Of a DNA stretch of 28,054 nucleotides, positions 1 through 7,685 are shown piece by piece (position 1 is the first letter of the stretch; each line of letters begins with the position of its first letter). A model generated the notes under the pieces. The model searched no databases. It worked only from the letters and a program-made list of their open reading frames with translations, and was not told where the DNA came from. The DNA comes from an uncultured Methanobrevibacter sp. (lineage in GTDB: Archaea; Methanobacteriota; Methanobacteria; Methanobacteriales; Methanobacteriaceae). Position numbers and translations under genes: made by a program. The stretch covers positions 1 through 28,054 of the forward strand of contig NZ_CALDKF010000085.1 of NCBI RefSeq assembly GCF_937898925.1. The letters are read 5' to 3'.

Positions 1-39
1 GAAAAAAGATTCTATCTAGAATGTAGAAAACTTTTTGCG

Positions 40-93
40 CAATAAAAAAATAAATCAAATTGAAAACCAGGGGTAATTTTTACTTCTGGTTTT
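40..93 (-). terminator. Hairpin terminator of the MerR-like gene
   Basis: Arms AAAACCAG (63-70) and CTGGTTTT (86-93) pair perfectly around a 15-base loop. Read on the minus strand, the hairpin begins at the last base of the gene's stop codon and is followed by a T-rich run (62 down to 40). Confidence 0.6.
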
Positions 94-524
94 TATTTTT
101 CATTCACAAGTTTTAATACATCATCCGCATCGCCTTTTAAAATCACTCGTGCATTTTCCATAACACCATCAAAAGAAAACTGTATTTTAGAAAACTCACC
201 ATTACAAATACAATCACAAAAGTATTCTGCCACTTCTTTCTTTTCTACATTCGGTGTATCCAAAATCAAACATATTTCTGGACTTTTCTTTTTATCATCT
301 AATAGGAAATCATACACTATCCCATTATTTTTCGCTAGAATACTTGGTCGTACCGCTGGATGTCTTACAAATTCTTCCACTTGTTCTGGTGTGAAGTGCC
401 ACAAGCCATTGATTTTCTCTCCTTGTAATATTCCAGACGAAATATAATTACGAATCGTTCGGTCTGTAAGTCCTGTAAACATTACCACATGATTTATTAC
501 ATAATAGTTCCCTATATCTTGCAT
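93..524 (-). CDS. MerR-like helix-turn-helix protein, probably acquired from a bacterium
   Basis: A 143-residue protein. Residues about 8-55 form a MerR/excisionase-like winged helix: V-x-x-F-T-G-L-T-D-R-T-I-R-N-Y, then a G-L-W-H-F-T-P-E-E-type wing and a helix ending in VRHP. The remaining 90 residues (LILDTPNVEKKEV..., then a C-terminal beta-rich part) do not resemble an effector domain I can name. A regulatory DNA-binding role is inferred from the N-terminus only. Codon use differs from the neighbours: four of the five arginine codons I read are CGA or CGT (the nearby metabolic genes favour AGA), and GCG and ACG occur. It lies convergent to the aldo/keto-reductase side and directly abuts a gene fragment on the opposite strand (508-690), so it may be part of an insertion whose other end is outside the window. 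Similar proteins are familiar from gut Clostridia. Transfer from such a source is an inference. Confidence 0.75.
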   Translation of the reverse strand: MQDIGNYYVINHVVMFTGLTDRTIRNYISSGILQGEKINGLWHFTPEQVEEFVRHPAVRPSILAKNNGIVYDFLLDDKKKSPEICLILDTPNVEKKEVAEYFCDCICNGEFSKIQFSFDGVMENARVILKGDADDVLKLVNEK

Positions 525-690
525 ATTATTATCAATAAATGGTCTTATAAATACTACTCCAATTTATTTATATAAAGATTATAGTAAGGTTTTGGATTTA
601 GCAAAACAAAACGAAGATAAATATTTTGTTTATGTATATGATAATTATTTCAAGGAGGAAACTTGTTGTTTTCTTTTTATTTGGTTTTAA
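508..690 (+). pseudogene. Start-less fragment, possibly of a membrane glycosyltransferase
   Basis: An open frame with no ATG runs from after the stop at 505-507 to the TAA at 688-690. Its core reads GLINTTPIYLYKDYSKVLDL, then AKQNEDKYFVYVYDNYFKEE. This is normal-looking protein sequence, with alternating hydrophobic and charged residues and Asn-Thr-Thr-Pro-Ile-Tyr, rather than AT noise. Similar YxYKDY/VYVYDN stretches occur in extracytoplasmic loops of archaeal multi-membrane glycosyltransferases as I remember them, but I cannot confirm the family. The frame begins exactly where the MerR-like gene of the opposite strand begins and then degenerates into TCCFLFIWF before the stop. I infer a resident gene truncated at its 5' side by the event that brought in the MerR-like gene. 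It could still be a chance frame. Confidence 0.4.
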
Positions 691-755
691 ATAATGCAAT
701 TCTGGGTGAGGTTGTTGCTCCGTTTGCAATTGCTTTTTTATTTGCAATTTTTTAG
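663..755 (+). CDS. Possible 30-residue hydrophobic peptide
   Basis: A strong ribosome-binding site (AAGGAGG, 652-658) precedes two TTG codons (663 and 666). The frame encodes about 30 residues, starting LFSFYLVLNNAILGEVV and ending APFAIAFLFAIF, before TAG at 753-755. It could form one membrane-spanning helix. The site also lies inside the degenerate gene fragment just upstream, so the AAGGAGG may simply be Lys-Glu-Glu codons of that fragment. No family is recognised. The stretch from 756 to 849 holds only A-rich sequence with repeated AAAAGGAAAATATTAAAAA-like units. Confidence 0.22.
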   Translation: MLFSFYLVLNNAILGEVVAPFAIAFLFAIF

Positions 756-849
756 TTAAAATCTGTAAATTTCCGGTTAAAACGAAAAAATAATAAAAAA
801 AAGGAAAATATTAAAAATGAAAAAAATATTAAAAAAAGGAAAAGGTTAA

Positions 850-1998
850 TTATTGGAATAAATCCTTAGCTTTTTCCATTATTTCAACAATTCTGACATT
901 GAAAGGACACCTTTCCTCACAATTTCCACACTCTATACAATCAGATGCATTAAACATTAAATCGTTATAATGAGCCCTAATGGATTGTGGAACTTCATCA
1001 TGATGCCTTGCAAGGTCATAGAACTTGTTCACCATTGCGATATTGATGTTTTCAGTGCATGGTGCACAGTGGCCGCAATAAGTGCATTGGCCATCATAAG
1101 AGTTTTTAGGTGCATTTACAAGCACTGAAGTATAATCCTTTTCCTTATGACTTGCAGTTTCATATGCAATTGCATCATCCATTTCCTTGACATCATTTGC
1201 ACCAACCATTATTGATGCAACTGCAGGCCTTGTAAGACAGTAATCAATACATTGGATAGGTGTGAGTGCTACACCAAATGGAGAATCCTCATCTCTAAGC
1301 AATCTGCCTCCAGCATATCCTTTCATAACTACAAGAGGAATGTCCTTTTCCTTACAAACTTGATATAATTCTGCTCTTTCAGGTGCAAGACCCTCCAATT
1401 CCTTGTTTTTATAAGTATCATCCTCAATGTAAACAGCTATGTCATTAATGGATGCCAACATGTCAAATGCAGGATTTATGCTGAACATGATGAGCTCTAT
1501 ATCCTCAACTTCAGTAGCTAAAAGTGCTACAGTAGGGCTGTGGGTGCTTATTCCAATATGCTTTATTATTCCATCTTCCTTTTGCTGCCTTACATACTTG
1601 ATGAATTCACCATTCATTATATTCTCAAAATCCTCTACCTCATCAACATAATGAATCATACCGAAATCAAGGTAATCTATTTGAAAACGTTCCATAAAGT
1701 CTTCAAACGCTGGAATGACCTTGTCCATCTCACGTGTACGGACATATTGGCCATCTTGCCAAGTGGATCCGAAATGACCCTGAATGATCCAATCTTCCCT
1801 TGTGTCCTTAATGGCTATTCCAATATTGGTCCTTACATTAGGTTCACTCATCCAACAGTCAATGAAATTTACGCCTTCACTGTGACAATAATCGATCAAT
1901 TCCCTTGATTCTTCTAATGTTTTACCTTGGAGCCATTCAGCACCAAAACCTATTTCACTTACCTTTAGCCCTGTTTTTCCTAATTTTCTATATTTCAT
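850..1998 (-). CDS. Aldo/keto-reductase-like protein with C-terminal 4Fe-4S domain
   Basis: 382 residues. Residues 1 to about 285 form an aldo/keto reductase TIM barrel (start YRKLGKTGLKVSEIGFG; later HIGISTHSP and a C-terminal MVGANDVKEMDDAI). The last 80 residues are a ferredoxin-like domain with CX2CX2CX2C at 305-314 and CX2CX2CX3CP at 354-364. Such fusions are common in methanogens and anaerobic bacteria; they are presumed cytosolic oxidoreductases of unknown substrate. Of the usual catalytic tetrad, Asp47 and His116 are in place. The tyrosine expected about five residues after Asp47 is replaced (NFIDCWMSE), and the lysine expected in an 'ATK'-like strand is replaced by IIQGHFG. Either the substrate chemistry differs or the barrel is used as a scaffold. 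AAGGGG precedes the ATG. It is followed, as read on its own strand, by T-rich runs that may end transcription. Confidence 0.85.
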   Translation of the reverse strand: MKYRKLGKTGLKVSEIGFGAEWLQGKTLEESRELIDYCHSEGVNFIDCWMSEPNVRTNIGIAIKDTREDWIIQGHFGSTWQDGQYVRTREMDKVIPAFEDFMERFQIDYLDFGMIHYVDEVEDFENIMNGEFIKYVRQQKEDGIIKHIGISTHSPTVALLATEVEDIELIMFSINPAFDMLASINDIAVYIEDDTYKNKELEGLAPERAELYQVCKEKDIPLVVMKGYAGGRLLRDEDSPFGVALTPIQCIDYCLTRPAVASIMVGANDVKEMDDAIAYETASHKEKDYTSVLVNAPKNSYDGQCTYCGHCAPCTENINIAMVNKFYDLARHHDEVPQSIRAHYNDLMFNASDCIECGNCEERCPFNVRIVEIMEKAKDLFQ

Positions 1999-2104
1999 TG
2001 ATTAACCCCTTAATGCATTTTTAAAGTATGAAATATTTCATTATTAACTCCATTTACTTTTCTATAATATACGAATAAATTAAAATTTTATAAAAAAAAC
2101 AAAG

Positions 2105-2140
2105 AGAAAATAAAAAGAAAAAAGCTATCTTAAAATAGCT
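2105..2140 (-). terminator. Hairpin terminator of ilvD
   Basis: Arms AGCTAT (2123-2128) and ATAGCT (2135-2140) flank a 6-base loop. On the minus strand a T-rich tract follows (2122 down to about 2105). The TAG stop codon (2125-2127) lies inside the stem. Confidence 0.6.
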
Positions 2141-3780
2141 CCTTCATCTGCAGAGGAAACTGAACGTCTGTAGATGTTTAACCATCCTTTGACCTTTTTC
2201 TCAGGTAAATCTGCATTTGCAATTCTTTCCTTGATTTCCTCATCAGACAATTCAACATTCAAGTTACCGTTTGTGATGTCGATTTCAATTATGTCTCCAT
2301 CTTTGAGTGCTGCAATTGGTCCACCACTCATCGCTTCAGGAGATACGTGACCTATGCAAGGACCTCTTGTTCCTCCAGAGAAACGTCCATCTGTAATGAG
2401 TCCAACATTCTTGATGCCCATTCCCATAATAGCGGAAGTTGGGTTTAGCATCTCTCTCATTCCAGGACCTCCTTTTGGACCTTCACATCTGATTACAAGA
2501 ATGTCCCCTTCATTAAGCTCATGATTGAAGATAGCTTCAACAGCATCCTCTTCACTATTGTAAACTTTAGCAGGGCCTTTAAGTTGCATCATATCTTCAG
2601 GTACTGCTGCAGATTTTACAATTGAACCGTTTGGAGCAAGATTTCCTTTAAGTACAGTAAGTCCTCCAGCTTCGTGAATAGGATTATCAAGTGTGTGAAT
2701 GACTCCATTTCCAGTGACTTTTGCATCTTTTAGGTTTTCTTCCAATGTTTTTCCAGTACATGTCATGACACTTGTGTCTAGTTTGCTTTCTATTGTTTTC
2801 AATACTGCAGGGATACCTCCATCAGCATGCAAATCTGCCATGGTGTCTTCACCTGCTGGGGATAAGAGTGCAATATGAGCTACCTTGTCACTGATTTCAT
2901 CAAATAAGTCCAAGTCTGCATGAACTCCCTTCTCTTCAAGCTCAAATGCAATAGCTGGAATATGAAGTGCAGTGTTACTTGATCCACCAAGAGCCATGTC
3001 CATTGCAATAGCGTTTTCAAAAGCGGCTTGAGTCATGATATCAGATGGCTTTAAGTCCTCTTTTACCATTTCTACAATTCTTTTACCACTAGCTACAGCC
3101 AATTCCTTTTTCTTATCACTTAATGCAAGAGCTGTAGCGCAGGTAGGCAAGCTCATACCAAGAGTTTCAGTGACACATGCCATGGTGTTTGCAGTGAATA
3201 ATCCAGAACAGCTTCCAGCTCCAGGACAAGCACAGCATTCCAATTCATATAATTCCTCTTCAGTAATCTTTCCAGAGGACAATTCACCGACTGCTTCAAA
3301 TACAGTGATCAAATCTGCATTCTTGTCATTGTATTTTCCCGGTTCCATTGGTCCACCGGTTACAAAGATGGATGGAACATCAAGCCTTGCAGCAGCCATC
3401 AACATACCAGGAACAACCTTATCACAACTTGGAATCATTACAAGTCCGTCAAAGCAATGTCCCATTGTCATACTTTCTACAGTGCTTACCACGATTTCAC
3501 GTGAAGCAAGTGAATATTTCATACCGTCATGGTTCATTGCAATACCATCACAGATAGCCATGGTATCGAATTCAAATGGAATTCCTCCAGCTGCTCTGAT
3601 ACCTTCCTTTACATATTCCACTAATTCCCTTAAGTGAATATGACCAGGTACAATGTCAGTGTAACTGTTTGCAATACCAATGAATGGCTTTTCAAAATCA
3701 TCATCCTTCAATCCACAAGCACGTAAAAGAGATCTGTGTGGTGCTCTCTGTACTCCTGCCTTTACCTTATCACTGTTCAT
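2125..3780 (-). CDS. ilvD: Dihydroxy-acid dehydratase
   Basis: The enzyme dehydrates 2,3-dihydroxy-isovalerate and -methylvalerate in valine, isoleucine and leucine synthesis, in the cytosol. The whole family pattern is present: APHRSLLRACG near the start, DGIAMNHDGMKYSL, IPSCDKVVPGM (Cys119), GAGSCSGLFTANTM (Cys191) and the C-terminal GMGIKNVGLITDGRFSGGTRG. The loop reads PGHIHL, as in E. coli IlvD, without the additional cysteine of [2Fe-2S]-type dehydratases, so an oxygen-sensitive [4Fe-4S] form is likely (inference). I start at the ATG at 3780 (551 residues, MNSDKVKAG...), because GGATGAT sits just before it; a TTG four codons upstream is possible but lacks a ribosome-binding site. No other branched-chain biosynthesis gene is nearby. 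Confidence 0.96.
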   Translation of the reverse strand: MNSDKVKAGVQRAPHRSLLRACGLKDDDFEKPFIGIANSYTDIVPGHIHLRELVEYVKEGIRAAGGIPFEFDTMAICDGIAMNHDGMKYSLASREIVVSTVESMTMGHCFDGLVMIPSCDKVVPGMLMAAARLDVPSIFVTGGPMEPGKYNDKNADLITVFEAVGELSSGKITEEELYELECCACPGAGSCSGLFTANTMACVTETLGMSLPTCATALALSDKKKELAVASGKRIVEMVKEDLKPSDIMTQAAFENAIAMDMALGGSSNTALHIPAIAFELEEKGVHADLDLFDEISDKVAHIALLSPAGEDTMADLHADGGIPAVLKTIESKLDTSVMTCTGKTLEENLKDAKVTGNGVIHTLDNPIHEAGGLTVLKGNLAPNGSIVKSAAVPEDMMQLKGPAKVYNSEEDAVEAIFNHELNEGDILVIRCEGPKGGPGMREMLNPTSAIMGMGIKNVGLITDGRFSGGTRGPCIGHVSPEAMSGGPIAALKDGDIIEIDITNGNLNVELSDEEIKERIANADLPEKKVKGWLNIYRRSVSSADEGAILR

Positions 3781-3868
3781 AATATCATCCAATAAAAATA
3801 TAATTATAAATTTAAATTTACATTCTCTTTTTTGCTAACTTATTATTTGTCAATACTTATTTAATTAA

Positions 3869-4285
3869 TTAACTTATTATATCCACTTCATCATTGCTTC
3901 TAAATTCCTTATCAAAGGTAACAATACCATCCAATTCGAATAATTTTGCAATTTCAATGATAGAAGCATCAGTAAACCCAAGTTTTTGACTATTGTCATC
4001 ATTCATCTTATTGTATCTGGCCATCACTCTATCATTAAAGTCAAAGCAGTCATATTCATTGATTATGGTAAAATTATCTTTCAAGAACCTATAGGATTTC
4101 AGGGCCCCTTCCGGATTTGACTTTTGACCTATGATAGTGACAACCTCATCCACTATGTGATTAGTTATGAAAAGTTCATTATCAAATATATTTTCATTGT
4201 CTTCCAAAAGTATGGCTCTCTCATGTGTTTCATCAGACTTCAAGATATAAGCCACAATAAAATTTGTATCAAATAAAATTTTCAT
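3869..4285 (-). CDS. vapC: PIN-domain toxin, VapC-like
   Basis: 138 residues with the PIN-domain ribonuclease layout. The acidic residues expected to bind Mg2+ are Asp6 (LFDTN), Glu47 (HIVDEVVT), Asp106 (GFTDASII) and Asp125 (VTFDKEF), all present, so the nuclease should be active. VapC toxins cut tRNA or rRNA when not bound by their antitoxin. The ATG overlaps the stop of the antitoxin gene as ATGA, and AAGGAG inside the end of that gene serves as the ribosome-binding site, pointing to translational coupling. The target RNA cannot be read from sequence. Confidence 0.85.
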   Translation of the reverse strand: MKILFDTNFIVAYILKSDETHERAILLEDNENIFDNELFITNHIVDEVVTIIGQKSNPEGALKSYRFLKDNFTIINEYDCFDFNDRVMARYNKMNDDNSQKLGFTDASIIEIAKLFELDGIVTFDKEFRSNDEVDIIS

Positions 4286-4512
4286 TCATAAAGCTCCTTT
4301 TCCAATTCTACAGAATTAGTTTTATATCCTAAATCGATAGAGCCTCTCATTTCTTTAAAACTCACTTTCTTTCTAAAATTTAAAGTTACTTTGCCATCAT
4401 CATCTAAGATCCACTCAATAATATCATCTGGACCAATATTGCATTCTTTGCGTATTTTAGATGGGATAGCTGTTTGATTGTTCTTATAGATTTTTGTATC
4501 TGCATAAATCAT
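4282..4512 (-). CDS. vapB: AbrB/SpoVT-type antitoxin, VapB-like
   Basis: 76 residues from the ATG at 4512, which is preceded by GGTGAT at the spacing used by other genes here. A TTG seven codons upstream has no such site. The first 50 residues are a swapped-hairpin AbrB domain (ADTKIYKNNQTAIPSKIRKE, then DDIIEWILDDDGKVTLNFRK). The tail (SFKEMRGSIDLGYKTNSVELEKELYE) is the kind that wraps around and blocks a PIN toxin. It should bind the adjacent toxin and repress the pair's own promoter; an inverted repeat lies just upstream. The gene overlaps the toxin gene by four bases. Confidence 0.82.
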   Translation of the reverse strand: MIYADTKIYKNNQTAIPSKIRKECNIGPDDIIEWILDDDGKVTLNFRKKVSFKEMRGSIDLGYKTNSVELEKELYE

Positions 4513-4555
4513 GATATCACCAAACACAATCAATATTAATTTTTATTATAGTTAT

Positions 4556-4589
4556 ATATGACTATTAAAATATATATTGACAGTCATAT
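4556..4589 (-). promoter_or_regulatory. Candidate vapBC promoter with operator palindrome
   Basis: ATATGACT (4556-4563) and its exact reverse complement AGTCATAT (4582-4589) flank an AT core (AATATATATTTT on the minus strand) that looks like an archaeal TATA element. It lies 44-77 bases upstream of the vapB ATG. Antitoxins of this type commonly bind inverted repeats over their own promoter, so autoregulation is inferred. The rest of the gene-free stretch 4513-4828 is plain AT-rich sequence apart from the cupin terminator. Confidence 0.42.
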
Positions 4590-4801
4590 TTAAAATTAAC
4601 TTTCAAATTAAAAAATACCTATTTTTTTACTTATAAAATATTCTTTAGAAAAGAGAGAATTAAATATAAAACTAAATAAAATTAAATTTTTTATAAAAAG
4701 GAATTTAAATTTTCTATTATATAAGTATTGAAGAAAATATAGAAGTCATTTTGCAAAATAAAAGCAATATCATAATCAAATTGTAAAATTTAAAAAAGAT
4801 A

Positions 4802-4845
4802 GTAAAAAAAGAGAAAAGGTGATTAAATCTAATCTGATTTAATCA
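4802..4845 (-). terminator. Hairpin terminator of the cupin gene
   Basis: A perfect 10-base stem (TGATTAAATC 4820-4829, GATTTAATCA 4836-4845) with a 6-base loop. A T-rich run follows on the minus strand (4819 down to 4802). The stem covers the final codons and touches the stop. Confidence 0.65.
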
Positions 4846-5152
4846 TTGTTAAAACCATTTTATATGGTCCATTGACTGCTTGCAATGCATGTGGAACATT
4901 TGCAGGCATGATGAGGAATTCCCCTTTCTTGACTGTGTGAGGTTCACCAGCCAATGTGATTTCCGCTTCACCATCGATTATTTGAACCATAGCATCAAAA
5001 GGAGCACTATGTTCACTTAATCCTTGTCCCTTGTCAAATGCAAATACAGTTACAGTACCAAGTTCCTTTTTGATAACTTCCATGCTCACAACAGAGCCTT
5101 CCTGATATTCAATCAAGCTTTCCATTTCGATTGGTTTTCCTTTTAAATCCAT
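4829..5152 (-). CDS. Small single-domain cupin protein
   Basis: 107 residues forming one cupin barrel: VVSMEVIKKELGTVTVFAF, then EHSAPFDAMVQIIDGEAEI (motif 1) and GEFLIMPANVPHALQA (motif 2). The second histidine of the usual HxH is replaced by Ala (HSA), while the motif 2 histidine is kept, so metal binding may be altered or absent. Cupins of this size are often sensors, isomerases or small detoxifying enzymes; no specific role can be assigned. AAGGAGA precedes the ATG. It lies downstream of hcp on the same strand, but a hairpin terminator separates them, so co-transcription is not assured. Confidence 0.8.
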   Translation of the reverse strand: MDLKGKPIEMESLIEYQEGSVVSMEVIKKELGTVTVFAFDKGQGLSEHSAPFDAMVQIIDGEAEITLAGEPHTVKKGEFLIMPANVPHALQAVNGPYKMVLTMIKSD

Positions 5153-5209
5153 AGTAATTTCTCCTTTTAATTAATAGTTTAAGTTTTATATATGATTTTA
5201 ATGTTTTGA

Positions 5210-5248
5210 ATTTGTAAATAAAACAAATTATGGGATTTATCCCATAAT
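5210..5248 (-). terminator. Hairpin terminator of hcp
   Basis: ATTATGGGAT (5227-5236) pairs exactly with ATCCCATAAT (5239-5248), leaving two central bases (in practice a larger loop). The hcp stop codon (5237-5239) is in the centre. The downstream T tract on the minus strand is only moderate. Confidence 0.55.
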
Positions 5249-6535
5249 CTTTTTGATATCTTCTTTTGGAGTTGATATTGGAGTCAAGTTGAAGTTTTCA
5301 ACTAAAACATTCAATATGTCCTCATTAGCCCAAGCAGGAAGAACAGGTCCAATGAACATATCGGTTTTTCCAAGATATAACAATGTCCAAAGGATTGCAG
5401 CTGCCTTTTGTTCCATCCAACTTAATACAATGGTAAGAGGCAATTCATTCAATTCCATTTCAAACAATTCACATAATGCTACAGCAAGGTCAATAGCTAC
5501 AATCGCATCGTTACATTGACCTAAGTCCAATAGTCTTGGAATTCCTTCAATGTCCCCTAAGTCAAGATCGTTGAATCTGAACTTATTACAAGCGAGAGTT
5601 AATACAATTGTATCTTCTGGCAATTCCTGTACGAATTCTCTGTAATAGCTCATTCTTGGGTTTGGAGTGTCACAACCAGCTACAAGGAAGAATCTTTTTA
5701 TTTTGCCTGAAAGCACTAATTCCTTGATTTGAGGTGCTAAGGATAAAATAGTGCTTAAACCGAAACCAGTAGTTACAGTAGAAAGCTCTTCAGCTTCAAG
5801 ACCTCCTAATTCAATAGCTTTATCAATCAATGGCTTGAAGTCATAATCTTCAATAACCTGTGCACCAGGGATTTTTACGATATCCATAGTGAACAATCTT
5901 TCAGCATATTCAGGTTTTGGTAACAATACACAGTTGGTTGTACCTAAGATCGCTGCATTGTACTCGGAAAATATTTTCTTTTGATCAATCCAAGCTCCAC
6001 CTATTTGACCTGCTAAAGATTCATACTTATTTAATTCTGGATACCCATGTGCAGGCAACATTTCACTGTGGGTGTAAACCTTTACATCGGTTCCTTCAGT
6101 TTGCTTTAACAATTCTTCTAAAGCCTTTAAGTCATGACCGGTTACAATGATTGCTGGCCCTTCCTGTGCACCGACTTTTACTTCAGTTGGAACTGGTTCA
6201 CCAAAGTTTTTGATGTGAGCTTCCTTAAGCATCTTCATGACCTTAAAGTTAGCTTCACCAGCGTCGAGTCCTAACTGTACCAAATCAGCAACATCAAAGT
6301 TTACGTTTGTTAATGTTGAGTATAATCCTTTGGTTAAAAATTCATCTACAGAGTCATCATGGACTCCTAATTCATTGCAGTGGTAGTTGTAGGCAGATAT
6401 ACCTTTCATTGCAAAGATTAAATTGTCTTGAAGTCTTGCAACAGTACCATTTTTACCGCATACCCCTGCATTTGTACATGCACTGCCTCTTGCAGTTTGG
6501 GAACATTGATAACAAAACATGTTGAAATCACTCAT
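5237..6535 (-). CDS. hcp: Hybrid-cluster protein (hydroxylamine reductase / NO-related), short form
   Basis: 432 residues from the ATG at 6535, which has AAGGA eight bases ahead; the GTG at 6544 is less likely. The N-terminus holds CX2CX8CX5C (Cys8, Cys11, Cys20, Cys26; FCYQCSQTARGSACTNAGVC) for the cubane cluster. The hybrid-cluster region follows: TGHDLKALEELL, VAGCDTPNPRMSYY, LTLACNKFRFND and DLGQCNDAIVAI. Bacterial Hcp is about 550 residues; this is the shorter form typical of class III proteins in methanogens, which lack part of the helical domain. Hcp reduces hydroxylamine in vitro and NO or acts in S-nitrosation in bacteria; here a role in nitrosative or redox stress is inferred. It diverges from a TrmB-type regulator gene, which is a candidate controller. 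Confidence 0.93.
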   Translation of the reverse strand: MSDFNMFCYQCSQTARGSACTNAGVCGKNGTVARLQDNLIFAMKGISAYNYHCNELGVHDDSVDEFLTKGLYSTLTNVNFDVADLVQLGLDAGEANFKVMKMLKEAHIKNFGEPVPTEVKVGAQEGPAIIVTGHDLKALEELLKQTEGTDVKVYTHSEMLPAHGYPELNKYESLAGQIGGAWIDQKKIFSEYNAAILGTTNCVLLPKPEYAERLFTMDIVKIPGAQVIEDYDFKPLIDKAIELGGLEAEELSTVTTGFGLSTILSLAPQIKELVLSGKIKRFFLVAGCDTPNPRMSYYREFVQELPEDTIVLTLACNKFRFNDLDLGDIEGIPRLLDLGQCNDAIVAIDLAVALCELFEMELNELPLTIVLSWMEQKAAAILWTLLYLGKTDMFIGPVLPAWANEDILNVLVENFNLTPISTPKEDIKKIMG

Positions 6536-6878
6536 ATAACACACATCCTTTTTCTAATTTTAAATAAAATCAAATCCATTTAGATAAGAATTTTACTTCT
6601 CTCAAAGACTAGAAAATAGAAATTTCAATTGCAATATTGTTTTATTAAAATCAATAAATAGGCCTAAATAAGAATTTTAATATCAAGCTTTTCAATTGCT
6701 TGAACAACTTGAACTATACAAGAAATTTTTTCTATTTTCATTCTTATGTAATTAAAGATATTTTTTATAGACTTATAAAGATTTTGTAACTAGCATAGGG
6801 TAAAAAGTAACAAAATATATAATAAAACAAAACAATAGAGTAATATTAGATAAGAAAATTTAATAGGAGAGAATTTGT
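6536..6878. promoter_or_regulatory. Divergent control region between hcp and the TrmB-like gene
   Basis: This gene-free stretch holds a plausible TATA element for the rightward gene (AATATATAA, 6814-6822), followed by GGAGAG before its ATG. Between the two genes are a short inverted repeat, CAAGC (6684-6688) and GCTTG (6698-6702), a direct repeat of CTTGAAC, and a distant pair ATAAGAAT / ATTCTTAT (about 6667 and 6740). Any of these could be operators; none is long enough to be certain. No clear TATA element for hcp was found. Confidence 0.35.
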
Positions 6879-7685
6879 ATGGAATCAATTATAGAATCTT
6901 TAGAGAAATTCGGCCTTACAAGGTACGAGGCAAAGGCATACATAGGAATGACTAATCTAATCTCAGGAAAGGCTGAAGAAATAGCTAGAGCATCAGAGAT
7001 ACCAAGATCTAAAATCTACAATACCCTAAAGCAATTGGATAAGAAAGGATTCATTACAATAACCCATACAAGACCTCTCGAATACCATGTCGTGCCTCCA
7101 AGTGAAATATTCAAAAATAAGAAAGATGAACTTATTAAAGAGCTTGAATCTTCCCAGGAAAAGTTGGATGAAATCTATAATGATAACATATCCGAAATTC
7201 AAGCCCCTGTTTGGCTTATCAAAACAAGCGAGAACATTATCAATAAAGAGATTGAAATCATTAAAAGAGCACGGAAATCAATCAACATGAGAATAGGATT
7301 CCTTCTTGAAGGGGAAGGAGAAGCCCTTATAAAAGCATTCAAAGAGCTTCCAAGAGGTGTTCCAATAAAGATCCTTGCAACTCCAGAATGTTACATCGAT
7401 GGTGAAAAGCTCGAAATCATTAAGATGTTTGAGGAAGCTAAATTGGATAATTTGGAAATTATAGAAACAGACATCAAATTTGTAAAAATAGTCATTAGGG
7501 ATGGGAAAGAGCTTTTCCGTACAATCGTAAAATTTACAGGAGAAGAGAAATCCATTCTACCTGAGACATCTGTAGGAGTGCAAAACAGATATGAGGACAT
7601 CTGTCAAAACTTTGATGAGAGATTCTTGAATCAATTCAATAAGATGAAAGCTAAAAAAAGTAAGAAAAATAAAGGAAATAAATGA
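6879..7685 (+). CDS. TrmB-family transcriptional regulator
   Basis: 268 residues. The N-terminal 75 residues are a TrmB winged helix (LEKFGLTRYEAKAYIGM, ARASEIPRSKIYNTLKQLDKKGFI). A short coiled-coil linker (about 88-108) leads to a regulatory domain (APVWLIKTSENIINKEIEII, ... VPIKILATPECYIDGEKLEI, ... GKELFRTIVKF) like the ligand-sensing domain of archaeal TrmB relatives. In this family the C-terminal domain binds sugars or other small molecules; the ligand here is unknown. The C-terminus is a lysine-rich tail (KAKKSKKNKGNK). It is transcribed away from hcp, so control of hcp, itself or both is a reasonable inference. The stop overlaps the ATG of a tiny downstream frame. Confidence 0.88.
   Translation: MESIIESLEKFGLTRYEAKAYIGMTNLISGKAEEIARASEIPRSKIYNTLKQLDKKGFITITHTRPLEYHVVPPSEIFKNKKDELIKELESSQEKLDEIYNDNISEIQAPVWLIKTSENIINKEIEIIKRARKSINMRIGFLLEGEGEALIKAFKELPRGVPIKILATPECYIDGEKLEIIKMFEEAKLDNLEIIETDIKFVKIVIRDGKELFRTIVKFTGEEKSILPETSVGVQNRYEDICQNFDERFLNQFNKMKAKKSKKNKGNK

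Noticed and set aside
3035..3637. 200-codon frame antisense to ilvD
   Set aside because: Opposite a complete IlvD with all motifs; no independent signal.
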